NCBI GenBank assembly: GCA_951799445.1
Contig: OX637295.1
Location: 26,784,001 to 26,848,000 of the forward strand
Reading direction: 5' to 3'
From: Pseudisothecium myosuroides
Lineage: Eukaryota; Streptophyta; Bryopsida; Hypnales; Lembophyllaceae
DNA length: 64,000 nt
Of this stretch, positions 36,257-47,883 are shown one piece after another; position 1 is the first letter of the stretch; each line of letters begins with the position of its first letter. The notes below the pieces were generated by a model. The model worked only from the letters and a program-made list of their open reading frames with translations, was not told the origin of the DNA and searched no databases. A program made the position numbers and the translations under genes.

Positions 36257-36964
36257 CTAGTTCAGTGTGGGACTCCTGGGCGTTTCCGTTCCCAGTTGTT
36301 CAAAGACGTCCGTCAGATTCCGGTTTCGCTCCCCGGTTTCACGTTCTGGGAGATCCGGCACTACTACAAAATTCAGTGTCCTATTCAACAAAAAAATCAA
36401 AAAATATATGTTATTTTCGACAGTGGATTAGGACATTTTGATTCGGACAATAATCAACACTTCTATGTTGATTTTATATCTTGATTCGGTCACAGTGAAA
36501 AAATTATTATTATTATTCAATAATTTGCCACGTAAGCTGCCACATAGGCTGAACTTGCCACACAGGCAAGACTGCCACGTCACTAGAACAGCCAAATGGA
36601 TTAGATTGCCATGTCAACAATCAACAAATTGATATTAAATAATTAATTAAAGTTTTCAAATTATATTCATAAATTTAAAATTTAACTTTAAAGAATCCTA
36701 CATTATATTCAAAATAACTAAATAAATATATACTACTATACAACTTTGAATGCCAAAATCCACCACTACATTCCATATAATTTAACATATATTCCAATTT
36801 AACTTTGAATGTAGCTTACCTTGGTGTTTGAAGAGAGGGAAAGACAAGGCCTTTATACAAGTGGGGTGGTAGGAGGTAGGACAACCCATATGGGATTTGT
36901 AAAGAGTGAGGAACAGTAGGAGCTCAACCGTTTATACTTAAGTCAAAAGTAGGAATTGTGGTTT

Positions 36965-37320
36965 AAGTAGAATTTCAGACCTCATTTAGGCATTGTAGAA
37001 TTACTTTTTTCAAAAAACTTTGAACTAAGTTATTGTAGAAAATGAATCTAAATTTCATCTCCAAAAATCCGTTTGAGATTTCAAGCCTCCAATTAAAAAT
37101 TATGGACAAATTTGAGAGAGGGGGTAGAAAGGACATTTTTTTGACAATTTCAAACACCCACTTTGAAATTTGTCCATAACTTTTGATTGGAGGCTTGAAA
37201 CATCAAACGGTTTTTTGGAATTGAAATTTGGCTTGATTTCACAACTTTTTTTAGTTCAAAAAGATTTGAAAAAAGATATTCTACTATGACAAAATGAGGT
37301 TTGAAATTCTACTTTGCACA
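36965..37320. repeat. Long inverted repeat inside the inner CACTA element
   Basis: Arms about 36,965-37,110 and 37,155-37,320 are near-complementary (AATTTCAGACCTCATTTAGG facing ATGAGGTTTGAAATTCTA; TTGAGATTTCAAGCCTCCAA facing its complement), with a short G-rich loop (GAGAGAGGGGGTAGAAAGG). Transcribed, it would form a hairpin ~150 bp long. Confidence 0.75.
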
Positions 37321-37557
37321 CAATTCTTACATTTTGACAATGACCGGTCAAGCTCTCATCTTCAAATTATCCCATATTCTTTGATAATTCATGATGAACA
37401 ATGGATTTCATTGTAAAAACAACCTCTCTACTATCATTTTTACTAAATGTCAATGAAAAACGGTGACTCCTAGTAGTAGTTGGAGCCACCATATAAATTG
37501 CTCTCATAAATTGAGAAACTAGAATTGTGAAGTGAAAATTGGGCATATTGTTGTACA

Positions 37558-38135
37558 AAAGGGATTCTACAATTTCACTTACAGTGGACTATACTTAGAC
37601 CTATTATTATTTGAATGAAATTTTTATGTGAAAATAATTTTTTTGTGAAAAGTCAAAATGTCTCATTTTTTTTTATAGGAAGAATATACATCTTGACTAG
37701 AATTACATATAATAAGTTCCATGAATTTTAAATTTTTATTGATTGAATTTTATGGATTGAAATCTTATTGATTAAAACTTGACCTCAAAATTTTCATTTT
37801 TTCATTTTTCATTCCATAGATTGAAAAAAATAAAATAAAAATTTAAAATAACATCAAATAACTATATATATCAAAAACATATTTGCAATTTATGGAGTGA
37901 AAAATTAAAAAGTCAAATTTTAATCAATAAGATATCAATCAATAAAAATCCAATATTCATGAATCTTGTAGTATGTGATTCTAGTCAAGATGCACATTCT
38001 TCCTATAAAAAGAAATGAGACATTTTGACTTTTCACAAAAAAATTATTTTTCCATAAAAATTTCATTCAAATAATAATAAGTCTAAATATAATCCATTCT
38101 AAGTGAAATTGTACATAAAGGTAAAATCCCTTTTA
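37558..38135. repeat. Second long inverted repeat inside the inner CACTA element
   Basis: Arm 37,558-37,745 (GGGATTCTACAATTTCACTT...) and arm 37,940-38,135 are complementary with few mismatches. Together ~578 bp with ~190-bp arms. It may be a separate foldback MITE nested in the CACTA element; target duplications were not resolved. Confidence 0.75.
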
Positions 38136-40146
38136 TACAACATGTCAAAATTTCTCTTAATATTTCCAATTTTTTAGTTTATTAAAACAATTTATATACC
38201 ATAAGTCCATCACCTTGCCATATAGAATATCTTGATTTTAGATGGTCATTGGACTTTATTTTGGACTTTCTCGCTAATATTGGACATTTTTATTTTTTAC
38301 AAAATTTTGATCATTTAATTTTTTGCTAAATTTGACATTTTGTCTTATTCATTTTATTTATTTTTTGGCATACTTTTAAATAATTATTTTTGGCCGGCCC
38401 TATCTTACTATTACAATATGTGGGAAAATGAAAATGATGTTGAGAGGATTGCCGAATCAACTGAGCAAATTTCCTTTTTGTTCAAATCAACCAAATCATG
38501 TTGATTGATGTTTGGAGGACTGCCAAATGAACAGAGCCCAATTTTTTTTTGTTGTAATCAATGTAAGTGCATTGATTTTCAGTTGATTAGGGCCCCCTTT
38601 TCTAGTAGTGCGGTGACGAATCTAAGTTGATGGCGTTCGCAAGTTTCCTCCCACTCTTCTTTGACTGGGGAGTCCGATCCTTCCCTTCCGTCTGAATGTC
38701 CACGTTCGGAAAAGACCCTGGCATCGAAAGATCGGAAAGATGGAATGACCTTGACAACGTCGCTCCGTTCAGCTTTCGATTGCTCACCTCCATCCGATTT
38801 GCTTCTTCTCGTGCTTCCACCATCACCAATTCTACCTTCTCGGAGTAGTTCGTCAAGATCTGGACCAACCTGGTTCCGGATATCTTCTTGTCCTTGAGTA
38901 CTCCCTCGTCAAACAGCTTTGCCTTGGTGGCGGCCTCTCCGGTTTTCCCAAAAGTGGCCTTCACATCCTCAGCTATTTTCCGGGTAGCCTCCGCCATCTC
39001 ACGAGTGGTGGTCATGTCCTCCTTGAGGAAAAAAAGTTCTGTCTTCAACGCATCGACTTCCTCCTGAAGTCGTCGTATCTCCGCTTCTTGCTTCCGGATC
39101 TCATCCGGGCTGGAGATGTATTCTGCAACCACTGCCGCGAGGTTGCTATTCGCTAGTGCGTCCACCAGCTCACTGATCTGGGTCAGAACCAACTTCTTGA
39201 CCGCCCAATCTGCTCGTACATCGCTGAGGATGTCGATCAGTTGTTTGAATGGATCCTTCGGATCCGATCCGGAAGGACCCGATCCTTCATATTCCGGTCT
39301 CTTCCTAGGATCGGATGTCTCAGCCGGAAGGATTGGGGTTCTTCTCAGATGCGGAGGTGTCATCTTCTGCCAATTGTTCTTCAGCCGGTGTTGCTCCTCC
39401 TCTTCTTCTTCTTCATCGGAACCGGATCCTTCTTCCTGCTCTTCCTCCGATTCCGATTTCCCATACTTCAGGAGTACCTCCTGAGTAGTCCATTCCTTCT
39501 CCTCCGTGTCCATGAGGAGCTGATTGTGCTTGTAAAGATGGAAGATGTAGGGGCTCAGTGGTGTCGGCCTACTTCCTCCGATCTTTGAAACCAGACGGCT
39601 GACTAGATCGGAAAAGATCCGGGCCTAATCCACTTTCCGTTCCCCACTCAGGGCTCCGAAAATCAGGTTCCCGATGGCTATCATTATCCTCGTTGGCTTC
39701 TCCGGGTGGATGATCGGAGCCAGGAACTGCAAAAGGTTGTGATGCCGGTCGTCCAAACAATCCGCGACCGCATGCCCATCCTTCGAGTCCACGTCGCTCC
39801 GGAACTTCCTCCAAGTGTATCCTTCCTTCGAGGTGGCCATCCCGCGACCTCCTGACCGGAAGTCGTATACGGACCTCCACATCTCTTCCGTCCAACTGCC
39901 CGAAATTCCGCGGATGGTCTTATCGAACTGATTCGAGAGTTTTCCCAACAGCTCTCGAATCATCCGTTCCTCTCTAAACCCCCAGGGTTTATCTATCAGT
40001 CCCCCGCAACCCATCATGGCGAGATCCTCCATGAGGTTGTCCTTTTCCTTCTCTCCTGAAGGAATGATCGGACACACCTTCCGGAGTTTAACTTCTACTG
40101 CGGAGGAACTGGACGGTCCTGCTCTACTCTTGCGAAGCTGCGGCAT

Positions 40147-41568
40147 AGACACGCGCTTGTGCTAAACCGGAATCTCACTGAGGCTACCTTTCTCTCTCCT
40201 AGCCGCACGTCCCGTTTCCTCACTTCTCTCTTTCGTTCTCAACCGGAATACCTCTAAACCTGTAACACACACTAAAGTGTTGCGCACCTCTAACACACTA
40301 CTGCGTTCACCATCACACTCACAAAACAAGAAAGCAAAGCGTTGGGGAGAAGAGCTAAATACACGCAGAGAGAACGCTTTCTAGCAAACGAAGTTTGAAA
40401 AAGAGTGGCAACTGGACTGGTCAACCTATTTATAGTCTGATCTGTCATCATGACCAAATCCGTTCCAGACCTAATCCGATCCAACTCAGATCCGCTCCAA
40501 CTTTAATCTGAGCAAAATTCCGATCGAATCCGGATTGTCCACTAGTTCCGTTCCGTAGTTAAATTCCGGTTTCCTGTTACTTCTTTACTCAAATTCGGAT
40601 CCCTGGCTACGATTTCCGTTCCAAATTTTAAGTAACTTAGAAAAACCAAAAATTTACACTGCGACACACTCCGCCACTATGGACAAGTACACTGCCAAAA
40701 ACGAAGTATGTACCAATGAACGGGGAGTGCCGTCAGTTAGTTACAACCTAGCCGGTTGATCTTGAGAATTTCCGAATGAGATAGAAATGTTTAGGAAGGG
40801 GTTCCGGAAGATAAATGAAGGTTTTTGGAAATGAGCCGACTTGAAAAAAAAATGATGGCATTTTGGCAAGCTACCCTAGGAGTATCCACAGCAAATTACC
40901 GATTGAAAGGCATTTTTCACGGCAGGCAGCCGACCGGGCATATACTTTTTAGGAATTTTTTTAATACTATGTATTGTATTCTAGTGTACCACTTCATTGC
41001 ACTCTATGCCTTGGATTCTTGGAAGTTAGAACAGCTCACAACTGGAAGCCTGGAAGACTGAAACTCTGAAAGTATATTCATAATTCATGTATTGTGTCAT
41101 TGTGTGTATTGTCACTACTCACTACTATGAGTTACTAAGTTACCTATTACCGTTGCCCAATGCACTTAATCAAAATCCCAAATACCGAAATACCCAGTTA
41201 CCGACTTTGCTTTGCTGGCTGACTGGCTCGACAGCTGAAGGTCTCAGAGACTCAGACAGTCAAACTCTCAGTAGAATTTGATTAAACCAGACTAACCAGT
41301 AAGTAAGTGGGCCAAAGGAAGCAATAGATTACATTATCAGTGATGCTGTCCCACTTCGGAAGAATGATAGTAACTATCGTTTTTTGTATGCTAATCCGTC
41401 TTCTTACTTGAATTCTCCTAATCGACCGAGTGCAAGTGATCCATCTTATTCGTTTGGGGCAGCTGATACTAACAGCAGTGGTACGCAGATTTTGTGACTT
41501 CCAATATTAACCAGCCTTCGAAAAATACTTGGACCCTTTTTGGATCCTTGTATTTTCCGAAGGCTACA
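40147..41568. other. Leader and upstream region of the gag-like unit, then intergenic DNA
   Basis: 40,147-40,640 holds the leader and GATCCGG-rich promoter region. No gene is seen in 40,640-41,568. Confidence 0.4.
40428..40435 (-). promoter_or_regulatory. TATA box of the gag-like ORF
   Basis: TATAAATA on the minus strand, about 285 bases before the ATG at 40,146, with GATCCGG-rich DNA upstream. Position and sequence fit a plant core promoter with a ~250-base leader. Confidence 0.5.
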
Positions 41569-41619
41569 TCCTTGGCCCTAAGTGGTAGGGGCTTTGTCAG
41601 GTTCGACTCCTGCCAAGGA
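41569..41619 (+). repeat. tRNA-like sequence without anticodon arm (SINE head or tRNA remnant)
   Basis: TCCTTGG pairs with CCAAGGA at the ends. CCCT...AGGG could form a D arm around AAGTGGT. CAGG-TTCGACT-CCTG forms a perfect T arm, and GGTTCGACTCC matches the Pol III B box. Total length is 51 bases, so the anticodon arm is missing and it cannot be a working tRNA. A downstream A9 run fits a SINE tail, but a full SINE body was not defined. Confidence 0.55.
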
Positions 41620-42651
41620 TACATTTTAGACAAAAAAAAATGGGGAATGAATGACAAGGAAACTAAAGCCAAAACAATGGGGAGGGAATAAAAATCCCCC
41701 ACCAAAACAAAAAACCGGACCCATTTTAGACATTTAGGAAAGTAGATAATTGAAATAAAAAATGTCGGCTAATTGCCTAAGTACATTAAGAAATGGGGGA
41801 TATGAACCGATAAAATTTGCACTCTTTAGGCCTACTTCCGGGTAAAAATTGAAAAAACTGAGCCACCTCCTAGAAGCTAGGAAATTGTCCCTTTTTTGTA
41901 TAGAACTTCGCAGACTATAGTATGTACTACAAACTTAGTACAAACCTTGCATGCAAGTTGCATTCAAAGTATGCAAGTACAAGAAGAAGACTTCATGAAA
42001 CAAAAGAAATTTAGATAATTAGGGAATAACTGGAGAATAAAGTTCATACATCACATATATTACATAGAGGTGACAATCCAGGTCCCAAACCTATGCAAAG
42101 TGTGGAGATTTCACACACTCTTATCCGCATCTGGAGAGAGGTACTTTCTATTCTCCCTGTTGAGGTCAGATAGTTGCAGAGGAACTCCTAGTGATCATTG
42201 ATCTGCACAACAGGAATATATTTGGAGCACACAAGAATAACTAAAACCTGCCCATACCTAGGTGGTTCAATATATTGAAATATAGATTGATCAGAAGAAC
42301 GTTTTGACAGTCCATCATTAGAAAATTGCCTTGTATTACCATACCTTCACGATTGTGTCTTGCATAAAGTCATATTCAAATCGTTTCAATTGCTGAAGTT
42401 GAAGAACAGGTGGAAAATCTATTCAAATTGTTGCAATTTTAGCTACCATTGCCTGAAATAGACCATGGCGTATCAGATTGGAGTACAGGTAAGGATCAAT
42501 ATTGAAAAGTTTGACATACTCATATGTTCCACATAGATACAAGCTTATTCAAATGGATAAACAAGAACCTATTGCAAGCGTAGATCACCGTAACGGCTCT
42601 TCTTAAACTCTTTTATGTCTGCATTTGAGGATTTTTCACCCAATTCTTGAC

Positions 42652-44460
42652 CTCAAATTGGAATGACGCCACAGATCCATCAAGAGAGCAGCAGAACAGC
42701 ATGTACCCATCTGGGCTCCTGTTGGAAAAATAAACAATGTCGTCATGATCAAAAAATTTTGTTAGTATGCTGTGCATTAGAATCAAAGACTTATATATAT
42801 TCAAAGAATCTTGCACTCAAGAAGTGTGGCTAGCTACAATGACATGGAGGACGCACTAGGAAAAGTCAACGACACTCTGCTGAAAGAAATGCTTCCCAAT
42901 AAAAACTGGACGGAAGCTCCCCGTTGTCCACACAGATATGCAATAGTCTTGGCTCCCGATAGCTACGACATTATACGGCACAGCGTCTGTATTTTTTGAA
43001 GAAGAGCCATTACCTACCGCTCCTAAGACCACTCCATTTCCAGCTCCTTCATCCGGAGAAGCTTTTTTTATCTGATTTCACGATTCTTGAATGTCAACCA
43101 AATTGTAACATTCTTCTAATCAAACTCTCAATCATCTCAAGACATAGTTAGGGTGAAGAAAAACTAAATGCGCGATAATAACTTGGAAGGCAGAGGATTA
43201 ACAATTAGTTTCATCTCAATTCTTGCCTCATCTTATCTTAAGCTTTACTTATCTCCACAGCATGCCCATTTATCTTTTTACTTTATCTAATTATAGGTCT
43301 AAAGTAAAATTAGACAACTGTAATCTAATCTCAGACACTCGCAATCAAATTCAAAACAACAATCCCCAATGCTGTCCGGAGCTTACTAGTTAGGAATTAT
43401 CTTTGAAAGTGCTCTCCTAATATATCTTCAGTAGTGAACCATATCTTGATTCAAAATAAAGACAATATTAATAAATGTATTTGTAGATTTCAACTCAATT
43501 CCGTAATCTCGTTATTGAAGTGACAAGCGTATGAAAATTTACCTTTTGAAACATCGAATGATTGAACGGGACAGCCACTGCTGGTGCATTATGGCCCACA
43601 AAATCAAAAGAGGCCACCCACTCTCCTCTCTCCAACACTAGAGCTCTATGACTAGGGTTCCGAAAATCGTGTGTCGTAGCAACGAAATGGCCACATGGTG
43701 ACCATCCCAATCGTTTGAAGAATGTGGACCCAACCTACAAGAAAACATCCACACGTAAGAACCCCAACATGCACAAGCAGTTCCAGCTCTTGAAGGTCGC
43801 ATCAGACAGCACAATTGAGGCAACAAGCCTAAAATTTGAACCAACATTAGGAGTGAGATACCAAGCTTGAAATAAGGCATTGCATTTATGACACCATACG
43901 CGCATTTGAGGGTTAAAGTGTCCAATCCTGGAAACCTTGTTATCTCAAATAGTATTAGCATGACACTTACAAACCAAGTAAGCCACCTCTTCAAACTCCA
44001 TATTACTTGGACTAGTGTAAAATCAACATTGGACAACACAAAGTAAAAATCAATAAAAGAATGATATTTTCATTAATGATATTTGCACTAGTAAGGGTGC
44101 AGGATTTCTACTTATCTCAAGTTTATTGCTTGAATCTGTAGAATCTAAAATTTGCTCTGAGTAACTTCTAGAAGAATAAGAGACATAGCTTTCTAATTAA
44201 TGTTGAAAAAAAAAGACAATACTAACATTGAAACCAAGACCAAAACTTTCCTTGACCTGTACAGCACAATATAGAATACACTTTTCAGTCCCAGAAATTA
44301 GCTCAGAAACTCACGGTCATTTCCCATGGCCCTTCCACACGTTGCAGCACGCACCAGTTGCTAGTTGGCAAGATGATGACCAACTTATCATCGGACTGCG
44401 TGGCCAAAAAGGAACCAATTGGATCTCAAGTTAAGCCTTTCATGGCTAGAGAGAATTGCC
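42652..44460 (-). pseudogene. HIRA: HIRA histone chaperone, WD40-domain fragment
   Basis: Four consecutive exons: ~44,460-44,315 (DPIGSFLATQSDDK, donor GTGAGT), 43,734-43,543 ([20 protein letters not shown], ending NHSMFQK), 43,071-42,857 ([32 protein letters not shown]) and 42,718 to ~42,652 (SPDGYMLFCCSLDGSVASF). HIRA is the nuclear chaperone that deposits histone H3.3; these are middle blades of its N-terminal propeller. Junction phases match. It is decayed: TGA at 44,428-44,426 replaces the Trp of the conserved TWDP motif, and TAG is created across the 42,857/42,718 junction where Trp is expected. ILPTS stands where the family has IWRTS. First blades, B domain and C terminus are missing. 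The protease fragment follows 3' on the same strand. Confidence 0.9.
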
Positions 44461-47426
44461 AAAGTGGAGGCTTGCTTTATGCAAATAGTGTGGTCTAGAA
44501 AGAAAGTCTCCAAATGACCTACCCAAACTGCTAAAAAAATCATGAATTTGGACAGGCTTTTCAACACCTCAAGGACCAAGAGGTCAAGCCCAATACTAGG
44601 GACCTAAACATGATCAACTGTAGTATCAGCAACCTTAAAGAAGTTGAGAATTTGGAAGGCACTGTAGTCATAGAATCTATAGAGGATGTGTGCATAGTAG
44701 CAAAAATTTGCTAATTTCTCTAATTTTCCTTGGTCTATAGTACTTAGGATGCTAATTTGTCAATATTACTAGTCCAATAGACTTTACTATCAAATGTCAT
44801 CAATAGATGTATAGAAAATGGATGAATGGGGTGCGACTATAGAAGCGGTTACCAACTGGTCGGCTGGTTGGGGTGAAATCAATTGTCAAGCGCATTTGGA
44901 AGGCAGTCTGGAGGGAAGCCAGAGCTCCTGCGGTAGCGAGGCCGACAGTGTGTGGAGTGTGTGAGCGATCTATAGTTTTTGTGTGTTAGTGTCTGTGATT
45001 GTGAAGTGCTGGATCGATAGTTGTTATACAGTGGTGAATCAGTGAGGATCAATTGTAAATTTCAAAGTGAAATATAATGCGGAGATTATAAGATTTTTTG
45101 TGTTATGCTATGGTGATTTGAATGATTGAATGTGTGATTGTGTGGAGTCTGTGGATTTAATGGGTGAGAAATTTCTATTGTTGTGATTGAATGTAAATGC
45201 AAGTTTGAATTGGGATTTAATTGTGTGTATCAATTGTGAATGGACTGATTCCAATGGGATGTGTCAATGGTGTATGAGTATGATATTATTGAGTGTTTTA
45301 TGATTGAAACCGAGAGATTAATCTATAGAGACGGAGTGATTAGAGTGAGTCTGTGAACTGAATCAATAGAATTGTGAGAATAAAGGATATTACAATGGAT
45401 AGCAAACAGTTGAAATTAAAGGGAAAGAAGTGCAAATATTGTTGTCAATCAAATAATATAAAGATGAAATGCCAAATTATGGAGGAAGTTACATTGGTGG
45501 AAAGTAAAAATGAAGAGAAGAATACAATTGCAACAAAGCCGGAAGAAGCTGTGAATCAAATCAATGGTACCTGAGTGAATTGCTGGAGGAGTCAATAGAA
45601 GCTGGTACTAGAGCGGTTGGTGAGAAGTGATGGAGCAATGGAGAATAAAGATAAAGCTATAGGATTACAAAGGAATTGATAAGTTTTCAATCCTAGCTTT
45701 AACTATAATAAAATAGTCTATCTATTGAATTTATGAAGTTAGGAACATTCCATGGATTTCCTTCCATTGTGCACAACTTGGGGTTATTTAGTTTCCCTTA
45801 GGAATTACCTATAGTGCAACCATACCTCCCTGCGAACGAACTCAAAACTATAGGAATTTTATTATAATTAACTCTATAGTAAAAATCCATCTACAGGCAC
45901 GCTTTTGAAGATTTCATAGGAAACAATAGTAAGAGAGGGACAGAAAAGTGTACCACATCGGTAGTATGACCCCGCAGGATGAAGAGCACCTTCTAACTCT
46001 ACACATCCGGAGGCTCTCACGCTCCCAAACTGGGTGGTTTAACATTAGGAACCACTAACATCCAGTTGCAAATCTGCAGGAAGCAACAAAACCATGGTCA
46101 TACACAATGCATATAATCTCAAGCATTCTGTCCTTCCTCTCTGTACTCTCCAACCAATCCAGAAAGTATCTACGAAACAACACATTCACTCGAACAACAT
46201 GATCATGTCCATCCCCCTCACCCTTATTCTTCTTCAATGTTAGCGGATTCAAAATAGGCTTAAACACATCCTTAGGGTTTATACCTCTCGGCTCTGCTTC
46301 CCAGTGTTTGAATGCCAACAAGTGCGAGAAAAAAATTCAAACTCACAACAGCTCGTGGCGACGTCAACCTCTGTCCTTTTTTCATATTCTGATTTTTAGC
46401 AAAACGCAATCAATCCAGTCATGAACTGTACATACACAATCTGTTGTGCTCATAATTGTCAGAATGGGATGTTCCGTAATCTCAAACTTGCGGCATTCAA
46501 GTGCCAACCTATAGCTATGAGAACTACAACTAGCATAGTCAAGCTTATAGTTCGAAGTAACGTCAATTTTGTGAAATTGGCGATATTTCCCAAACCAAAA
46601 TTGTGACATATATCTTCACAAATGCCTAATTTTAGGCTACAAACTAGGACAGGTATACATTTTGGTATTAGGCCCAGCGGCCTGAACCGCACCAAATTTT
46701 TGGAACATCGTCATTCTAAAGAAATGTTGAGATGCATAGATGTTGAGTTTGGAAATCCAAACTCAGTGTCAATGTCACTCAGATCTGAACGTTGTGATCT
46801 CCCATGATTCTAACAAACGTAAGGTTCATTCATTAACACGGAAGATGAAATGTTCATACTCGAAGAATTCAAGAAAGTGCAGGAACAGAGAATCGTACTT
46901 AAGCGAAGATACATGAGATCTCCATACTTGGAAGCAAGTTTTTCCAATGATCTGTGAGGCAAAGTAATAAATCCAACGGCAGGCCATGGCTAGGGTCCAG
47001 GGGTCAAGTGTTTCCGCCTCCTGGCTTCAGTATAGTAATAAATCAGCAGAAATGAAGCAAATAGAGAGTGATGAGCTGGGCGCAGGCTTGAGCCAGACAC
47101 AAGTTGTAATCATTCTGGCGCTCAGAAGTGCACTATCCCAGCTCCATTAGGAAGCATCCACACTTCCTAGTTAATATAAATAAATGATTTCAAGTAATTC
47201 CTGGCGTCCCTCACATACATGGCTGGGGAGCATACCATGTCGCAGGTTTTCACTCTTACACCTAAACAAGGACACTAAAACTGTGACCAGAAAAAAACGG
47301 GAGGCAAGAGCAAATAGAGTAAGAAATTCAAGATTGATGTGAAACCCTAGAAGTGAGAGTTATGATCCAACGAGCACGACCTGCTGTATCTATGCAACAA
47401 TGAGCCACTGCAACATTTACATTGAC
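44461..47426. other. Interior of the CACTA element with no clear gene
   Basis: AT-rich. A minus-strand frame at 46,321-46,055 (begins MLAFKHWEAEPRGINPK by a non-ATG start) has some coding look but no splice support. Nothing else is identified. Confidence 0.3.
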
Positions 47427-47513
47427 CTGGCGCTTCTCAAAGTTAAAAAAGATTTCCCCAAAAGCTTTAGCTCCAAGCTTGTTACAGTATGCAGAAAAGT
47501 ACAGTTTCCACAA
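47427..47513 (-). CDS. Single exon candidate, unrecognised
   Basis: 87 bases, 29 codons, bounded by CTTTCAG and GTCAATG: LWKLYFSAYCNKLGAKAFGE then IFFNFEKRQ. Open frame, aromatic-rich. Lies near the right end of the large CACTA element and on the same strand as its other captured exons. No family recognised and no partner exon found. Confidence 0.25.
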
Positions 47514-47691
47514 CTGAAAGGTCTATTCAAAGTTCTGGTTCTTCAAAATGAAACAACCACAAAACAATAGACTCACTGTGCAAGAGCAAACCATATAAAC
47601 ACGGCCTTCTTCTTCACCGCCCCAATTCACTCACTGGCGCTGCAAAAGAGTGCAATCGTCTTCGTCTTCAGTCCATCGATCAATCTCCCCC

Positions 47692-47883
47692 ATGCATATA
47701 GATCATGACAATTCAATGGCTACGGATTTTGCAAGGCAGCGGAGAGCTACCAGTAGCGCTGTGAAAAAAGAAATTGTGCAAATTTTAGAGCTTCAGCGAC
47801 ACGACCCCAATGACGCGACAACGACAGGGATACAGGGAGTTGGAGCGGTGGAAGCCAAGCGAAAGGAAGAGTCGTTCAACTAG
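47692..47883 (+). CDS. Short ORF near the right CACTA end
   Basis: ATG at 47,692, 63 codons (MHIDHDNSMATDFARQRRAT...). Composition is less AT-rich than its surroundings. It runs opposite to the captured fragments. It could be a first exon of an element gene or chance. No domain seen. Confidence 0.2.
   Translation: MHIDHDNSMATDFARQRRATSSAVKKEIVQILELQRHDPNDATTTGIQGVGAVEAKRKEESFN

Larger units (their letters stand above)
36359..38610. mobile_element. Inner CACTA element, 2,252 bp, target duplication CGG
   Basis: Left end CACTACTACAAAATTCAGTG; right end, complement, CACTACTAGAAAAGGGGGCC. CGG is repeated at 36,356-36,358 and 38,611-38,613. Subterminal GTTGATT-type repeats occur near both ends (ATTTTGATTCGG, TCAACTTCTATGTTGAT; TTGATTGATGTTTGGAGG). 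No transposase ORF. Removing it and one CGG restores an open frame in the host ORF, which proves the insertion site. Its interior holds two long inverted repeats. Confidence 0.92.
36257..40146 (-). pseudogene. Gag-like ORF, 544 codons, with a TAG and split by a CACTA insertion
   Basis: ATG at 40,146. The frame is open to TAG at 39,627-39,625, continues in the same frame through an ATG at 39,513, then runs into the inner CACTA element, whose end supplies a false stop. Beyond the element the frame resumes (36,355 down to TAG at 36,259-36,257, ending TPRSPTLN), showing the ORF was continuous before insertion. The N-terminal ~175 residues are a globular domain (WGFREERMIRELLGKLS, HHNLLQFLAPIIHPEKP). 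Then comes an acidic Glu/Ser stretch, a Pro-rich linker and a coiled coil (IRRLQEEVDALKTELFFLKE). No zinc knuckle, protease or reverse transcriptase is seen. It resembles retrotransposon Gag in layout, but the family is not identified. Confidence 0.6.
34956..42418 (-). pseudogene. UBP12/13 (USP7-like) ubiquitin protease fragment, split by insertions
   Basis: Three exons in correct order: 42,345-42,418 (FPPVLQLQQLKRFEYDF then MQDTIVK, donor GTATGG), 42,091-42,202 (INDH...PLQLSDLNRENRKYLSPDAD) and 34,956-35,009 (VHGGHYYAFIRPTLSDQ). This is the catalytic-domain stretch of USP7-type proteases, which remove ubiquitin in the nucleus and cytosol; HGGHY contains the catalytic His. The middle exon is broken: TAG at 42,190-42,188 where the family has Tyr, a one-base deletion just after it, and TGA at 42,113-42,111 where it has Arg. 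About 7 kb separates the second and third exons because the gag-like unit and its CACTA insertion lie between them. N-terminal MATH domain, Cys box and C terminus are absent. It follows the HIRA fragment on the same strand, so both were probably captured together or successively. Confidence 0.85.

Noticed and set aside
35210..40800. LTR retrotransposon with paired LTRs around the gag-like ORF
   Set aside because: Both flanks are GATCCGG-rich, but I could not align them as direct repeats, and no primer site or pol region was found.
41569..41619. Functional tRNA gene
   Set aside because: Too short; no anticodon arm.
43735..43840. Extra HIRA exon resembling ASQSDDKTV just upstream of the 43.7-kb exon
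   Set aside because: The true counterpart of that motif lies at 44,315-44,460 with a phase-compatible donor; the other match is chance.
46055..46321. Minus-strand 88-codon frame as a gene
   Set aside because: Starts at a non-ATG codon, no splice signals, no recognisable motif.
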